DNA of 64,000 nt from Bacteroidota bacterium (GTDB lineage Bacteria; Bacteroidota; Ignavibacteria; UBA10030; UBA6906): contig JAHBUR010000018.1 in NCBI GenBank assembly GCA_019637975.1, positions 23,505 through 87,504 on the forward strand, in the 5' to 3' direction. Both the position numbers and the translations under genes were made by a program. Below the pieces are notes generated by a model that saw only the letters and a list, made by a program, of their open reading frames with translations, did not search any database and was not told the origin of the DNA. This document shows, one piece after another, positions 34,388 through 41,432 of this stretch (the first letter of the stretch is position 1; each line of letters begins with the position of its first letter).

Positions 34388-36085
34388 TTACTTCAACAAT
34401 ACCATCTTTTTCAACTCATTCTTCTGTCCGCTTTGCAATCGGTAGAAATACGTCCCGCTTGCGAGAGCCGAGGCGTCCAGCTGCACTCTGTGCATCTGGC
34501 CTGCCTGCGCCACTCCGTCGTACAACGTTGCAACCTGCTGGCCAATCGAATTATACACTACAAGCTGTGCATCGCCTGTTACATCAACCGAAAACGCAAT
34601 CTCGGTGGAAGGGTTGAACGGATTCGGGTAATTTTGTCCCAACTCGAAACGGTTCGGGGCGCTCACCGGCTCGCCCACGGAGGTGACGCCGTTGACGACG
34701 ACAATCGGTTCGGTGTAATGGATTGTGCCGTCGAGATCAACCTGGCGCAGACGGTAGTGGCCACTGCCTGCCGGGGCGTTCACGTACGTCCAGGAGTAGT
34801 CATGCGGGGTAACTGTTGTGCCGTTTCCGGGCACGAAACTGTTGGGCAGATCTTCGTAGGAAGACGTTGCACTCGCGGCACGCTGCAGGTAGAAGCCGTA
34901 ATTGTTTGTTTCGGAGATGGTTCTCCAGTTGAACACGATGGAGTTGTTCTGCGGAATCGCCGAGCCGGTGAAACTCGCAAGCTGCACTGGGACAGGGCTG
35001 CTCGAGAACACTATCGAGGTTTTCGGATCGCCGACAACCACATCCATCCACGACATCATGCGCGACGCCATGTAGTAGCTTTCGGCAAGATTGTATCCCG
35101 CCACGTACCGCGGAAACAGAACAAACGCAAGCGCCATTGCGTTGGAGTAAGGCTCGTACACATATCCCTTCGCTCCGCTGACTCCCTCATGAAGCAAATC
35201 CACCACAAGCGACTGTCCGTATGTGGGCGGATCGTTAAACGTTCTACCCGACGTCGAGACATACGTCTCGGCAATGGCTCCCGGTACGTACGTATTGTAC
35301 GGAATTGCATACTGCGTGTAGAGATGCTGGTAATGATCGTTGCTTCCCCAACTCATGTACCCGACCAGGTTCTGCTGGTTCGTTTTATAAACTGTTGTCG
35401 AATCGAATATCACCGTTCTGCCGGTGCTTGCCAAGTTGTTGCGCGCATTGGTCATGTAGGTATTGAGCGGCGAATCCCATGCCGGGTCCTGATCGAACAG
35501 GATCGGGGCCGATGCACTGACCGACACTCCGGGGCCGCTGCGGTCGATCAGATCAAGTACAGTTTGCAAATGGTAGGCATCAAGCCGCGTGACAAGATAA
35601 ATGCCGTACGTCGAGCGGGAGAAGTTTGCATTCTGCAGGTAGTACGGGGATGCAACCCGCCCGTCGCCGCCGATGTACGAAGCATAGGGACCGAGAATCA
35701 GCATCAACTCACTCTCAACCGACGAGGAAGGTGAAGAAGTCGAGAATGTGTTTCCTCGGTTCACCTTCAAAGGCACGCCTTTCGTCGTCACGAGATAGTT
35801 GATCGAATTCTGAAGATTCCCGGCAAGAAGCTGCTGCTCGACCTGAGCCCTAAGCTGGTTGAACTTCGTGCTGTCAATCTCCTCTGTCGTATCGGCCTGA
35901 ACATAGATCATGTTCGCGGCGGGAATATTCCGTGCCGCTTTGAAATAATTGCCGATTGTCTGTGAAGCAGAACTGTTTGTGTTAATAATTACCGCGACGT
36001 CGTTGTAGGAAACCTGTCCTGTTGCCGAAAGGGGCAGCATCCAGCAAATCAACAAACCCGCAAGTAATAGCCTGATAGTGGGCAT
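34388..36085 (-). CDS. TIGR03790-family secreted protein with T9SS sorting tail
   Basis: A 565-residue exported protein. Signal peptide (MPTIRLLLAGLLICWMLPLS...), then a ~350-residue domain of the TIGR03790 type (RNIPAANMIYV, INYLVTTKGVPLKV, GIYLVTRLDAYHLQTVLDLID, MSWMDVVVGDPKTSI). This is followed by the linker PVQLASFTGSAIPQNN...LRQVDLDGTIHYTEP shared with its neighbours and the type A sorting tail QNYPNPFNPSTEI ... GQKNELKKMVLLK. T9SS should export it and place it on the surface. The biochemical role of TIGR03790 is unknown. AGGAGG lies 5 nt before the ATG. It is the leftmost of seven cargo genes on this strand. Confidence 0.87.
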   Translation of the reverse strand: MPTIRLLLAGLLICWMLPLSATGQVSYNDVAVIINTNSSASQTIGNYFKAARNIPAANMIYVQADTTEEIDSTKFNQLRAQVEQQLLAGNLQNSINYLVTTKGVPLKVNRGNTFSTSSPSSSVESELMLILGPYASYIGGDGRVASPYYLQNANFSRSTYGIYLVTRLDAYHLQTVLDLIDRSGPGVSVSASAPILFDQDPAWDSPLNTYMTNARNNLASTGRTVIFDSTTVYKTNQQNLVGYMSWGSNDHYQHLYTQYAIPYNTYVPGAIAETYVSTSGRTFNDPPTYGQSLVVDLLHEGVSGAKGYVYEPYSNAMALAFVLFPRYVAGYNLAESYYMASRMMSWMDVVVGDPKTSIVFSSSPVPVQLASFTGSAIPQNNSIVFNWRTISETNNYGFYLQRAASATSSYEDLPNSFVPGNGTTVTPHDYSWTYVNAPAGSGHYRLRQVDLDGTIHYTEPIVVVNGVTSVGEPVSAPNRFELGQNYPNPFNPSTEIAFSVDVTGDAQLVVYNSIGQQVATLYDGVAQAGQMHRVQLDASALASGTYFYRLQSGQKNELKKMVLLK

Positions 36086-36464
36086 AACTCCTCCTGATAT
36101 AAAATCCTGCCTCTATTAGTTCACGGCGTGTGCCAGCAGAGACCGGATTAGGAACGGACGTCGGTAACCCGCTAACCGATGAATCTACTATGGGTTGCAG
36201 TATCAGGGTGTTGAATGAAGATGGGAAACACGAAGAGAGAAGGGAAACAGATTGGGGATTCGTTCAGAAGGTTTGTAGAAATTGCAGGGTCGAGCCCGAG
36301 TCCCCCTCAAAGCTGTAGCGCGAGTCTCCGACTCACTCACGGGCGGGACGGCGTCCGCCGGCACGCGGCCTTTCGCACAGAGGGGAATATGGTCAAGCGA
36401 AGAAACAAGATCTGTGTCGTCGAAATCGTCGGCTGTGTGGGGAGGGGAATCAATCGAAGGGGTT

Positions 36465-36507
36465 AAGTTTCGGTGAAACCTTGTTCAACCCCGCACCGAA
36501 ACTTACG
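36465..36507. repeat. Hairpin repeat, copy 1 (second copy at ~40920-40962)
   Basis: AAGTTTCGGTG and CACCGAAACTT form a perfect 11-bp stem around ~20 nt that reads TTGTTCAACCCCG at its end. The same unit, with one base change in the loop and the same preceding GAATCAATCGAAGGGGTT, is found at 40904-40963. Confidence 0.8.
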
Positions 36508-36656
36508 GGTTGTGCGCTGGCGATTGATTCCGGCGGGTTATCCGTTCCGACGAAGTCGGAACGAGATCTCGTTCCCAAAGGGAACGGACGATTTCGACAG
36601 TTTTTGCCGCAACAATCAAAATAGAACTGAGCGGCATCCCGCTTCGCAGGACTTTC

Positions 36657-36685
36657 GTCCATTTCTTTTCTAAAAAGAAATGGAC
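36657..36685. repeat. 13-bp inverted repeat
   Basis: GTCCATTTCTTTT and AAAAGAAATGGAC are perfect reverse complements around CTA. It could end transcription from either side, but it looks like a REP-type element among the other repeats here. Confidence 0.7.
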
Positions 36686-36693
36686 AACGTAGC

Positions 36694-36731
36694 CAACAAA
36701 ACAGTCCCGACACCTCTCGATGCCGGGACTG
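36694..36731 (-). terminator. Terminator-like hairpin, repeated family
   Basis: On the minus strand CAGTCCCGGCA pairs with TGTCGGGACTG and is followed by TTTTGTTGG. A near copy is at 41181-41218. It lies beyond the first terminator of the 37046-39949 gene. Confidence 0.65.
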
Positions 36732-36879
36732 CTGTGCGCTTCTTGCCGTAGATTTCAGCCAGTGATTGAACTCAGGTGTGCTGAAATCTAAACCCTTCGT
36801 GATTCTCTCCCCGCTGCCCGCCGTCGATTTCGCAGGCCACGGATCACAAACCCGTGGGGTCGAGATCGTCGGGATTCAC

Positions 36880-36918
36880 CATAAAAGCAAAAGCCCCGAC
36901 ACCTTTCGCTGCCGGGGC
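36880..36918 (-). terminator. Intrinsic terminator downstream of the 37046-39949 gene
   Basis: On the minus strand CCCCGGCA pairs with TGTCGGGG around GCGAAAGG and is followed by CTTTTGCTTTTA. Confidence 0.75.
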
Positions 36919-36948
36919 CGGGTCTTCGCTATTGATCCTGGTTCTTTT

Positions 36949-36976
36949 GTAGGGACGTTCAATTGAACGTCCCTAC
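36949..36976. repeat. Perfect 28-bp palindrome, copy 1
   Basis: GTAGGGACGTTCAA followed directly by its reverse complement. An identical copy lies at 40537-40564, and both are followed by the same GGAAGCCGTATTACTTCAAC. Confidence 0.92.
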
Positions 36977-36986
36977 GGAAGCCGTA

Positions 36987-37045
36987 TTACTTCAACAACA
37001 TTAACCCCGCCTGAAAGCGGCGGGATTGAAGCGTTATCATAGCCT
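36987..37045 (-). repeat. 59-nt conserved 3' UTR block, copy A
   Basis: The block directly after the stop of the 37046-39949 gene. Copies with at most one or two changes follow the genes at 41433 (41374-41432) and 44818 (44759-44817). On the minus strand it contains the hairpin CCCGCC/GGCGGG and ends ATGTTGTTGAAGTAA, which would read MLLK-stop, like the end of a sorting tail. Confidence 0.9.
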
Positions 37046-39949
37046 TTACTTAAGGAGCATCAACTTCTTCAAATCCGATTTCTGTCCGGATTGCAGTCGG
37101 TAAAAGTACACGCCGCTGGCAAGTCCGGTGGCGTTGAAGCGGACGAGGTTGAACTGTCCCGCCTCGGCAATGCCGTCGAAGAGTGTCGCCACCTTTTGTC
37201 CGATGGAGTTGTACACATCCAGCGTGGCGCGGCCCGTTACTTCAACCGTGAACTTGATTTCCGTCGAGGGGTTGAAGGGGTTCGGGTAGTTCTGCGACAG
37301 CGCAAATACCTTCGGCGCAACTTCGGGCACGCTGGTCGGCATATCGACCAAAATCGGCTCGGTGTAATGCTGTGTGCCGTCCAAGTCGACCTGCTTCAGG
37401 CGGTACTGCGTTGCCGAGGTAATGCCCGTGATATCCGTGTACGTATAGTCGCGCGGCTCGTTGGTGGTGCCGTGGCCGGGTACGAAGCTGCCCGGAATCT
37501 CCGTCCATTCAGTAGCTCCCATATTGCGGCGCTGGACATAGAAGCCGTAATTATTCACCTCGCTGATCGTTCTCCAATCCAGCCGGACATTGTTGCCTGC
37601 CACCACCGCCCCCGTGAATGAGGCAAGCTGGACGGGGAGGGCTTGGAGGCCATTACCGATTGCGAATTTGGTCCCCCAATTTGCAACATGACCACCGACT
37701 GCCCTGTTAGAAGTCCCCCCAAATGGGCCATAATTCTCCCAACTTGTTGTTCCAGGACGCAGTCTGAACACGGCAACGTCAAGGCCGGGAATATTATTGG
37801 GGTTTTCGTTGCCAATCCCATCTATGAATGCCAGATAAAGAGAATCAGCAAACAAGTTGCTCGGGGCATCAATGAAGTAGTACCTTTTAATTGCTGCTGA
37901 CTGGTTTGCAATCGGCTCCGGAAACACTCCAGGAAATGAGGTCATAGTTATTTGCTTCCCAGTTTGTGAGCCATTAAGAAGCAAGTATGTATGGAAGTTC
38001 GTAAACCTGTATATACCTGCAATGCTGGCAGTCCGCTGAATCGTTCCGCTAATACTGCCGCTAGTAATGGAAACAGCTCCGGGGGCCGTATTCGTGACGA
38101 CAATCTTGTGCGCGCCGGTGGTCACAACGCCGTTCGTTAGAGTGAGAATGTTTGAGACGGTTTCGTCAGTCAAGAGTGTCACGCCTGCGGCATTGTTGAT
38201 TTCGAGATCGTAGAAGGTAGAGCCGCTCATGGTTTGGGGTGACGTACCGTTGAGGATGAACTTGCTTGTTCCCGGGTTGAAGATTCCCGCCGGATTTTTT
38301 ATCCAGTTTCCCTTTAGCTGGAATGTTGATCCATCTCCAGCAACAAAGGCCCCGCCAGCGTCAATGCTGAGATTTCCGTTGATTATATAGGTTGAAAGAT
38401 CGGGGAATGTTGTTCCTGAGGGATTCCGAAACGTAAGGTGATTCATTGTCAAGGGTAAGCCAGGTCCAGGAACTTGAGAGGCATCGCCGGTGAAGATGTA
38501 GTTTGCGGTCGAAGGATATGTTCGCGAGCCCGTAACTCGAACGTTGGAGGCCGTACCCGAGATAGCGATGCCCGAGGGATGACCGATACCGAGCGTAGAT
38601 CCTGCGGTAAGAGTAAATGTGCCGTTGCTTCCAATGCCGAAGTCGCTGTTTCCCATCATGAGAGAGGCACCGCCATTGACAGTGAAGTTTATTGTATTAG
38701 CGAACGTGCCACCGCCCGTGAATACTTGTGGTGTACTACCGTTGAAAATGACCGCACCACTGGCTGATCCTGTTTCGGTGAACGCGCCGCCCGTAAAGGA
38801 GAAATTGCCTGCTACGTTCATCGTGCCGATATGAGACCCGGTTCCGCTGCTCGACATGTTAAACGTTGCACCGGCGGAGAGCGAGAAGCCACCGCCAATA
38901 TTCAAAGTTGACGCACCGTTACTTGTCATCAAGTATGTGCCAGCGGTTGAGAGAGTGAAGTTTCCGCCAATCGTGACAGTAGACGTTCCGAGTGCATTTC
39001 CTCGTTGGTTGAACGTGCCACCAGTCTTTGAGAAGTCCCCTGAGACGCTCATTACCGCACTTCCGCTATTATTTGACTTGAGGGTGAAGGTTCCCCCGCT
39101 CATCGCAAAGTTTCCACCAACAATGAGCTCAGCAGGCCCCGGGTCATTCACTCCAATAAAGGTTCCGCCACTGAGAGTGAAGTTGCCAACTACATCGAGG
39201 GTACCACTACCGTCATTATCTACAAGGATAAAAGTACCACCGGTTTGAATGTAGTTGCCACCCACGGTGAGGGTTCGCTCTGTTGAAGTATTGGCAAGAC
39301 GAAGTTCCTGTCCGCCCGTATTGCTAACAGTAAAATTACCGGCAATACCACCGATCGAGCCTTCGAGATTGAGGTTGTTTGATTGACTTGCACAATTCCA
39401 CGTGAAGTTGCCAAACGTCTGCCCCAAGCCTGAAGGGAACCCGCCAGTAGCTCCTGTGATAATACAGGTAGAGTTTGCATCCCACGCTGCAGTCGGAATT
39501 CCTTCCCCAGCGACGTTGTGAATGTATGTGCCTCCGTCATTGAAAACGATTGTGCCGTTGTTGGTGATACCGGAGGTATTGGATGTGCTATTGGTTTGGA
39601 GTGTACCGAACACTGATAGGTCGGTGCCAGTGCCGTCATTTATGGTGAGAGTATTTCCGTTATTGATGGTTACCTGCCCGCCAGATTCAATCACTACTTG
39701 GTCAACTGTTACCGACGATGTTACTGTAACAGTATGCGGGCTGCGGATTGTGATGCCCGCATTGTTGGCGTTTGTCGGTGTGCTGGCGGCAGCGCCCCAC
39801 GTAGAACCGTTGTTGGTTGAAACTTGCCATGTGCCCGTGGAACTCCAGTTGCCGTTGGCGTTGCTCCGATATAGAGTCTGTGCGAACGCGCTCGTCCCAG
39901 CAACCAGCAGGCACATTGCTATCGCGAGAAAGCCGAATATGTGTTTCAT
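37046..39949 (-). CDS. Secreted beta-solenoid protein with T9SS sorting tail, copy 1
   Basis: A 967-residue exported protein. Signal peptide to ~residue 23 (MKHIFGFLAIAMCLLVAG...AFA). Residues 25-130 form a G8-like entry (SNGNW-type, HTVTVTSSVTVDQVVIESG). Residues ~227-400 carry seven repeats of ~24 residues of the form 'L.VGGNF..SGGTF......G.', the pattern of a parallel beta-solenoid. A second beta-rich half follows, then the linker LPVQLASFTGAVVAGNN... and the sorting tail QNYPNPFNPSTEI...SDLKKLMLLK. Likely a surface adhesin or structural protein (inference). The ATG has GGGGG 5 nt upstream. It is paralogous over the whole length to the gene at 41433-44252. Confidence 0.9.
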   Translation of the reverse strand: MKHIFGFLAIAMCLLVAGTSAFAQTLYRSNANGNWSSTGTWQVSTNNGSTWGAAASTPTNANNAGITIRSPHTVTVTSSVTVDQVVIESGGQVTINNGNTLTINDGTGTDLSVFGTLQTNSTSNTSGITNNGTIVFNDGGTYIHNVAGEGIPTAAWDANSTCIITGATGGFPSGLGQTFGNFTWNCASQSNNLNLEGSIGGIAGNFTVSNTGGQELRLANTSTERTLTVGGNYIQTGGTFILVDNDGSGTLDVVGNFTLSGGTFIGVNDPGPAELIVGGNFAMSGGTFTLKSNNSGSAVMSVSGDFSKTGGTFNQRGNALGTSTVTIGGNFTLSTAGTYLMTSNGASTLNIGGGFSLSAGATFNMSSSGTGSHIGTMNVAGNFSFTGGAFTETGSASGAVIFNGSTPQVFTGGGTFANTINFTVNGGASLMMGNSDFGIGSNGTFTLTAGSTLGIGHPSGIAISGTASNVRVTGSRTYPSTANYIFTGDASQVPGPGLPLTMNHLTFRNPSGTTFPDLSTYIINGNLSIDAGGAFVAGDGSTFQLKGNWIKNPAGIFNPGTSKFILNGTSPQTMSGSTFYDLEINNAAGVTLLTDETVSNILTLTNGVVTTGAHKIVVTNTAPGAVSITSGSISGTIQRTASIAGIYRFTNFHTYLLLNGSQTGKQITMTSFPGVFPEPIANQSAAIKRYYFIDAPSNLFADSLYLAFIDGIGNENPNNIPGLDVAVFRLRPGTTSWENYGPFGGTSNRAVGGHVANWGTKFAIGNGLQALPVQLASFTGAVVAGNNVRLDWRTISEVNNYGFYVQRRNMGATEWTEIPGSFVPGHGTTNEPRDYTYTDITGITSATQYRLKQVDLDGTQHYTEPILVDMPTSVPEVAPKVFALSQNYPNPFNPSTEIKFTVEVTGRATLDVYNSIGQKVATLFDGIAEAGQFNLVRFNATGLASGVYFYRLQSGQKSDLKKLMLLK

Positions 39950-40332
39950 TGTAACCCCCGTGTTTATGTTGAAAAGAAATCCGTGTCGTTGGAACTGTGT
40001 GTGTATCTACCTCCGTCGGGAAGTCAGGTTATGGTTGTCATTGTCGTCCCCTCCCGCGAGTGTGTGTCGTATCTGCCTGTGAAACGTGCTGTGTGCTGTA
40101 GATCAACCTGATAGCCATATTTCTGCCAAAATATACGATAAGCAGCGTAAAGTTGTATATGCGTTGGCGCACCAATCGAAAAAACATACGCCGAAAGCCG
40201 TATCCGCTGAAAAGTTGCGAACCAGCCGCTTTTAAGAACTCAGAATGTCTGTTCGGGGGAAGAAACGTTGAGCGTTGTAACTTTGTCGTGAAGAGTAGTC
40301 GGGGGACTTCGGGATTGGTTGTGTACTCGCAC

Positions 40333-40375
40333 AATATAATCGGTTATGACCGGGCGTTGTGATATGTGCGTCACA
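40333..40375 (-). promoter_or_regulatory. Promoter with CRP/FNR-like operator, copy 1
   Basis: On the minus strand TATATT (40333-40338) lies downstream of TGTGA-N8-TCACA (40358-40375). The distance between box centres is 31 nt, which places the operator near -41 as for class II activators. The same arrangement with the same distance is at 47880-47922. Confidence 0.55.
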
Positions 40376-40536
40376 AGTTTCGGTATCGTGCAGAAGATTT
40401 TTGTGGGGGCGGCACGCCGTGTGTGTGGACATAGGGGGATGACAAAGAAAACCACCAAGACACGAAGGCGCGAAGTGCGCTACTCAGATGTCGCCCGAAG
40501 TTACTGTAAGAAGCAATTTTTTGTGTAGAGTTGTTT

Positions 40537-40564
40537 GTAGGGACGTTCAATTGAACGTCCCTAC
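40537..40564. repeat. Perfect 28-bp palindrome, copy 2
   Basis: Identical to 36949-36976, including the following GGAAGCCGTATTACTTCAAC, which carries the 15-nt MLLK-stop relic (40575-40589, minus). Confidence 0.92.
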
Positions 40565-40689
40565 GGAAGCCGTATTACTTCAACAACATCAGTCCCGACA
40601 AACCGCCAAAAAGATCAGCGGTCAGGAAGAGGGGGCACGGCGGGCAGGCCGACTCGGCATTGTGCGGAACAGGAGTCCCGTGCTACAAC

Positions 40690-40835
40690 GCTGGGCCGTA
40701 GCGCGAGTCTCCCCGCCACAAGATAAAGCACGGCGGGCAGGCTGACTCGCTCAATGGCGGGACGGAGTCCCGCGCTACAATACTGAGCCGTAGCGCGAGT
40801 CTTCCCGCAATAAGATAAAGCATGGCGGGCAGGCC
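40690..40835. repeat. Short direct repeats (GTAGCGCGAGTCT ... GGCGGGCAGGC)
   Basis: GCCGTAGCGCGAGTCT occurs at ~40694 and ~40788. Each is followed by CCCGC, an AAGATAAAGCA stretch and a CGGCGGGCAGGC-like end; between them lies GCGGGACGGAGTCCCGC. A further fragment is at 36313. Spacing and sequence are too irregular for CRISPR. Confidence 0.7.
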
Positions 40836-40903
40836 GCCGTCGATTTCACAGGCCACTGATCACAAATCCGTGGCGTCGAAATCGTCGGCTGTGTGCGAAG
40901 GGG

Positions 40904-40963
40904 AATCAATCGAAGGGGTTAAGTTTCGGTGAAAGCTTGTTCAACCCCGCACCGAAACTTATG
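40904..40963. repeat. Hairpin repeat, copy 2
   Basis: Second copy of the 36.4-36.5 kb unit: GAATCAATCGAAGGGGTT then AAGTTTCGGTG and CACCGAAACTT with one loop difference. Confidence 0.8.
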
Positions 40964-41180
40964 GTCCGTGCGGTGGGGTGTGCTAAATCTGCGTGATCAC
41001 ACCCCGTCCGACTGCGCAAAAACTGCTTCGTCGGACACCCCTCTCTCTCACCCACTTGCCCGCGCACAGAGGGGAATATGGTCAAGCGCAGAAACAACAT
41101 CACTGATCCACACACTCCCCTCTGTGGGCTGGGTTGCGTGCTGGGGAGAGGGGAGACGGAGGGGTGTGTTAAGTCCTCGC

Positions 41181-41218
41181 AAACAAAACAGCCCCGACAC
41201 CTCTCGATGCCGGGACTG
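41181..41218 (-). terminator. Intrinsic terminator, copy 2 of the family
   Basis: Minus-strand CAGTCCCGGCA / TGTCGGGGCTG hairpin followed by TTTTGTTTG, downstream of the 41433-44252 gene. The shared CGACACCTCTCGATGCC core shows that it was copied together with 36694-36731. Confidence 0.75.
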
Positions 41219-41373
41219 CTGTGCGCTTCTTAGATGTAGCCTGGGGGTTACTGTAAGAAGCAATTTCTGTATGTCATTCCCTCGAAAAGAAAACCACGAA
41301 GACGCGAAGTATTGTCAGAGTTTCTCGCTCCCGACTCCCCCTCTCCTCGCAGGAGAGGGGGTTGGGGGTGAGG

Positions 41374-41432
41374 TTACTTCAACAACATCAACCCCGCCTG
41401 AAAGCGGCGGGATTGAAGCGTTATCATAGCCT
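41374..41432 (-). repeat. 59-nt conserved 3' UTR block, copy B
   Basis: Follows the stop of the 41433-44252 gene. Matches copies A and C apart from one base inside the block (CATCAACC in place of CATTAACC). Confidence 0.9.

Larger units (their letters stand above)
36086..37045. other. 960-nt repeat-rich spacer without genes
   Basis: No credible CDS. From left to right it holds: a 'TGTAGCGCGAGTCTCC' fragment (36313); CAGAGGGGAATATGGTCAAGCG (36376-36397, shortened here to its core GGGGAATATGGTCAAG); an inverted repeat AAGTTTCGGTG/CACCGAAACTT (36465-36507); back-to-back hairpins around 36545-36590; the 13-bp inverted repeat at 36657-36685; two terminators (36694-36731, 36880-36918); a 28-bp palindrome (36949-36976); and the 3' UTR block of the next cargo gene (36987-37045). 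Most pieces recur at 40.5-41.4 kb. Confidence 0.75.
39950..41432. other. 1.48-kb spacer: promoter region plus repeat mosaic
   Basis: No credible CDS. 39950-40140 is the leader of the solenoid gene, with a -10-like AATATA (40130-40135, minus) and AGGTTGATCT shared with the leader at 44.4 kb. 40333-40375 holds a second promoter and operator. 40446-40526 and 41235-41308 hold related phrases (GAAAACCACCAAGACACGAAG type; GTTACTGTAAGAAGCAATTT twice). 40537-40564 is the 28-bp palindrome. 40690-40835 has two or three copies of a CCGTAGCGCGAGTCT...CGGCGGGCAGGC unit. 40904-40963 is the hairpin repeat, 41181-41218 a terminator, and 41374-41432 the 3' UTR block. Confidence 0.75.

Noticed and set aside
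34331..35734. 467-codon ORF on the + strand opposite the TIGR03790 gene
   Set aside because: It lies entirely antisense to a clear secreted protein with signal peptide, linker and sorting tail. Its Arg/His/Cys-rich product is typical of an antisense shadow.
40690..40835. Possible CRISPR array
   Set aside because: Two to three irregular, GC-rich repeats with related spacers and no cas genes in the window; better explained as dispersed intergenic repeats.
36450..41115. Conserved peptide SFGAGLNK.SPKLNPFD in two minus-strand ORFs (36450-36713 and 40906-41115)
   Set aside because: The conservation follows from the duplicated DNA hairpin repeat; the rest of the two ORFs is unrelated and lacks ribosome sites.
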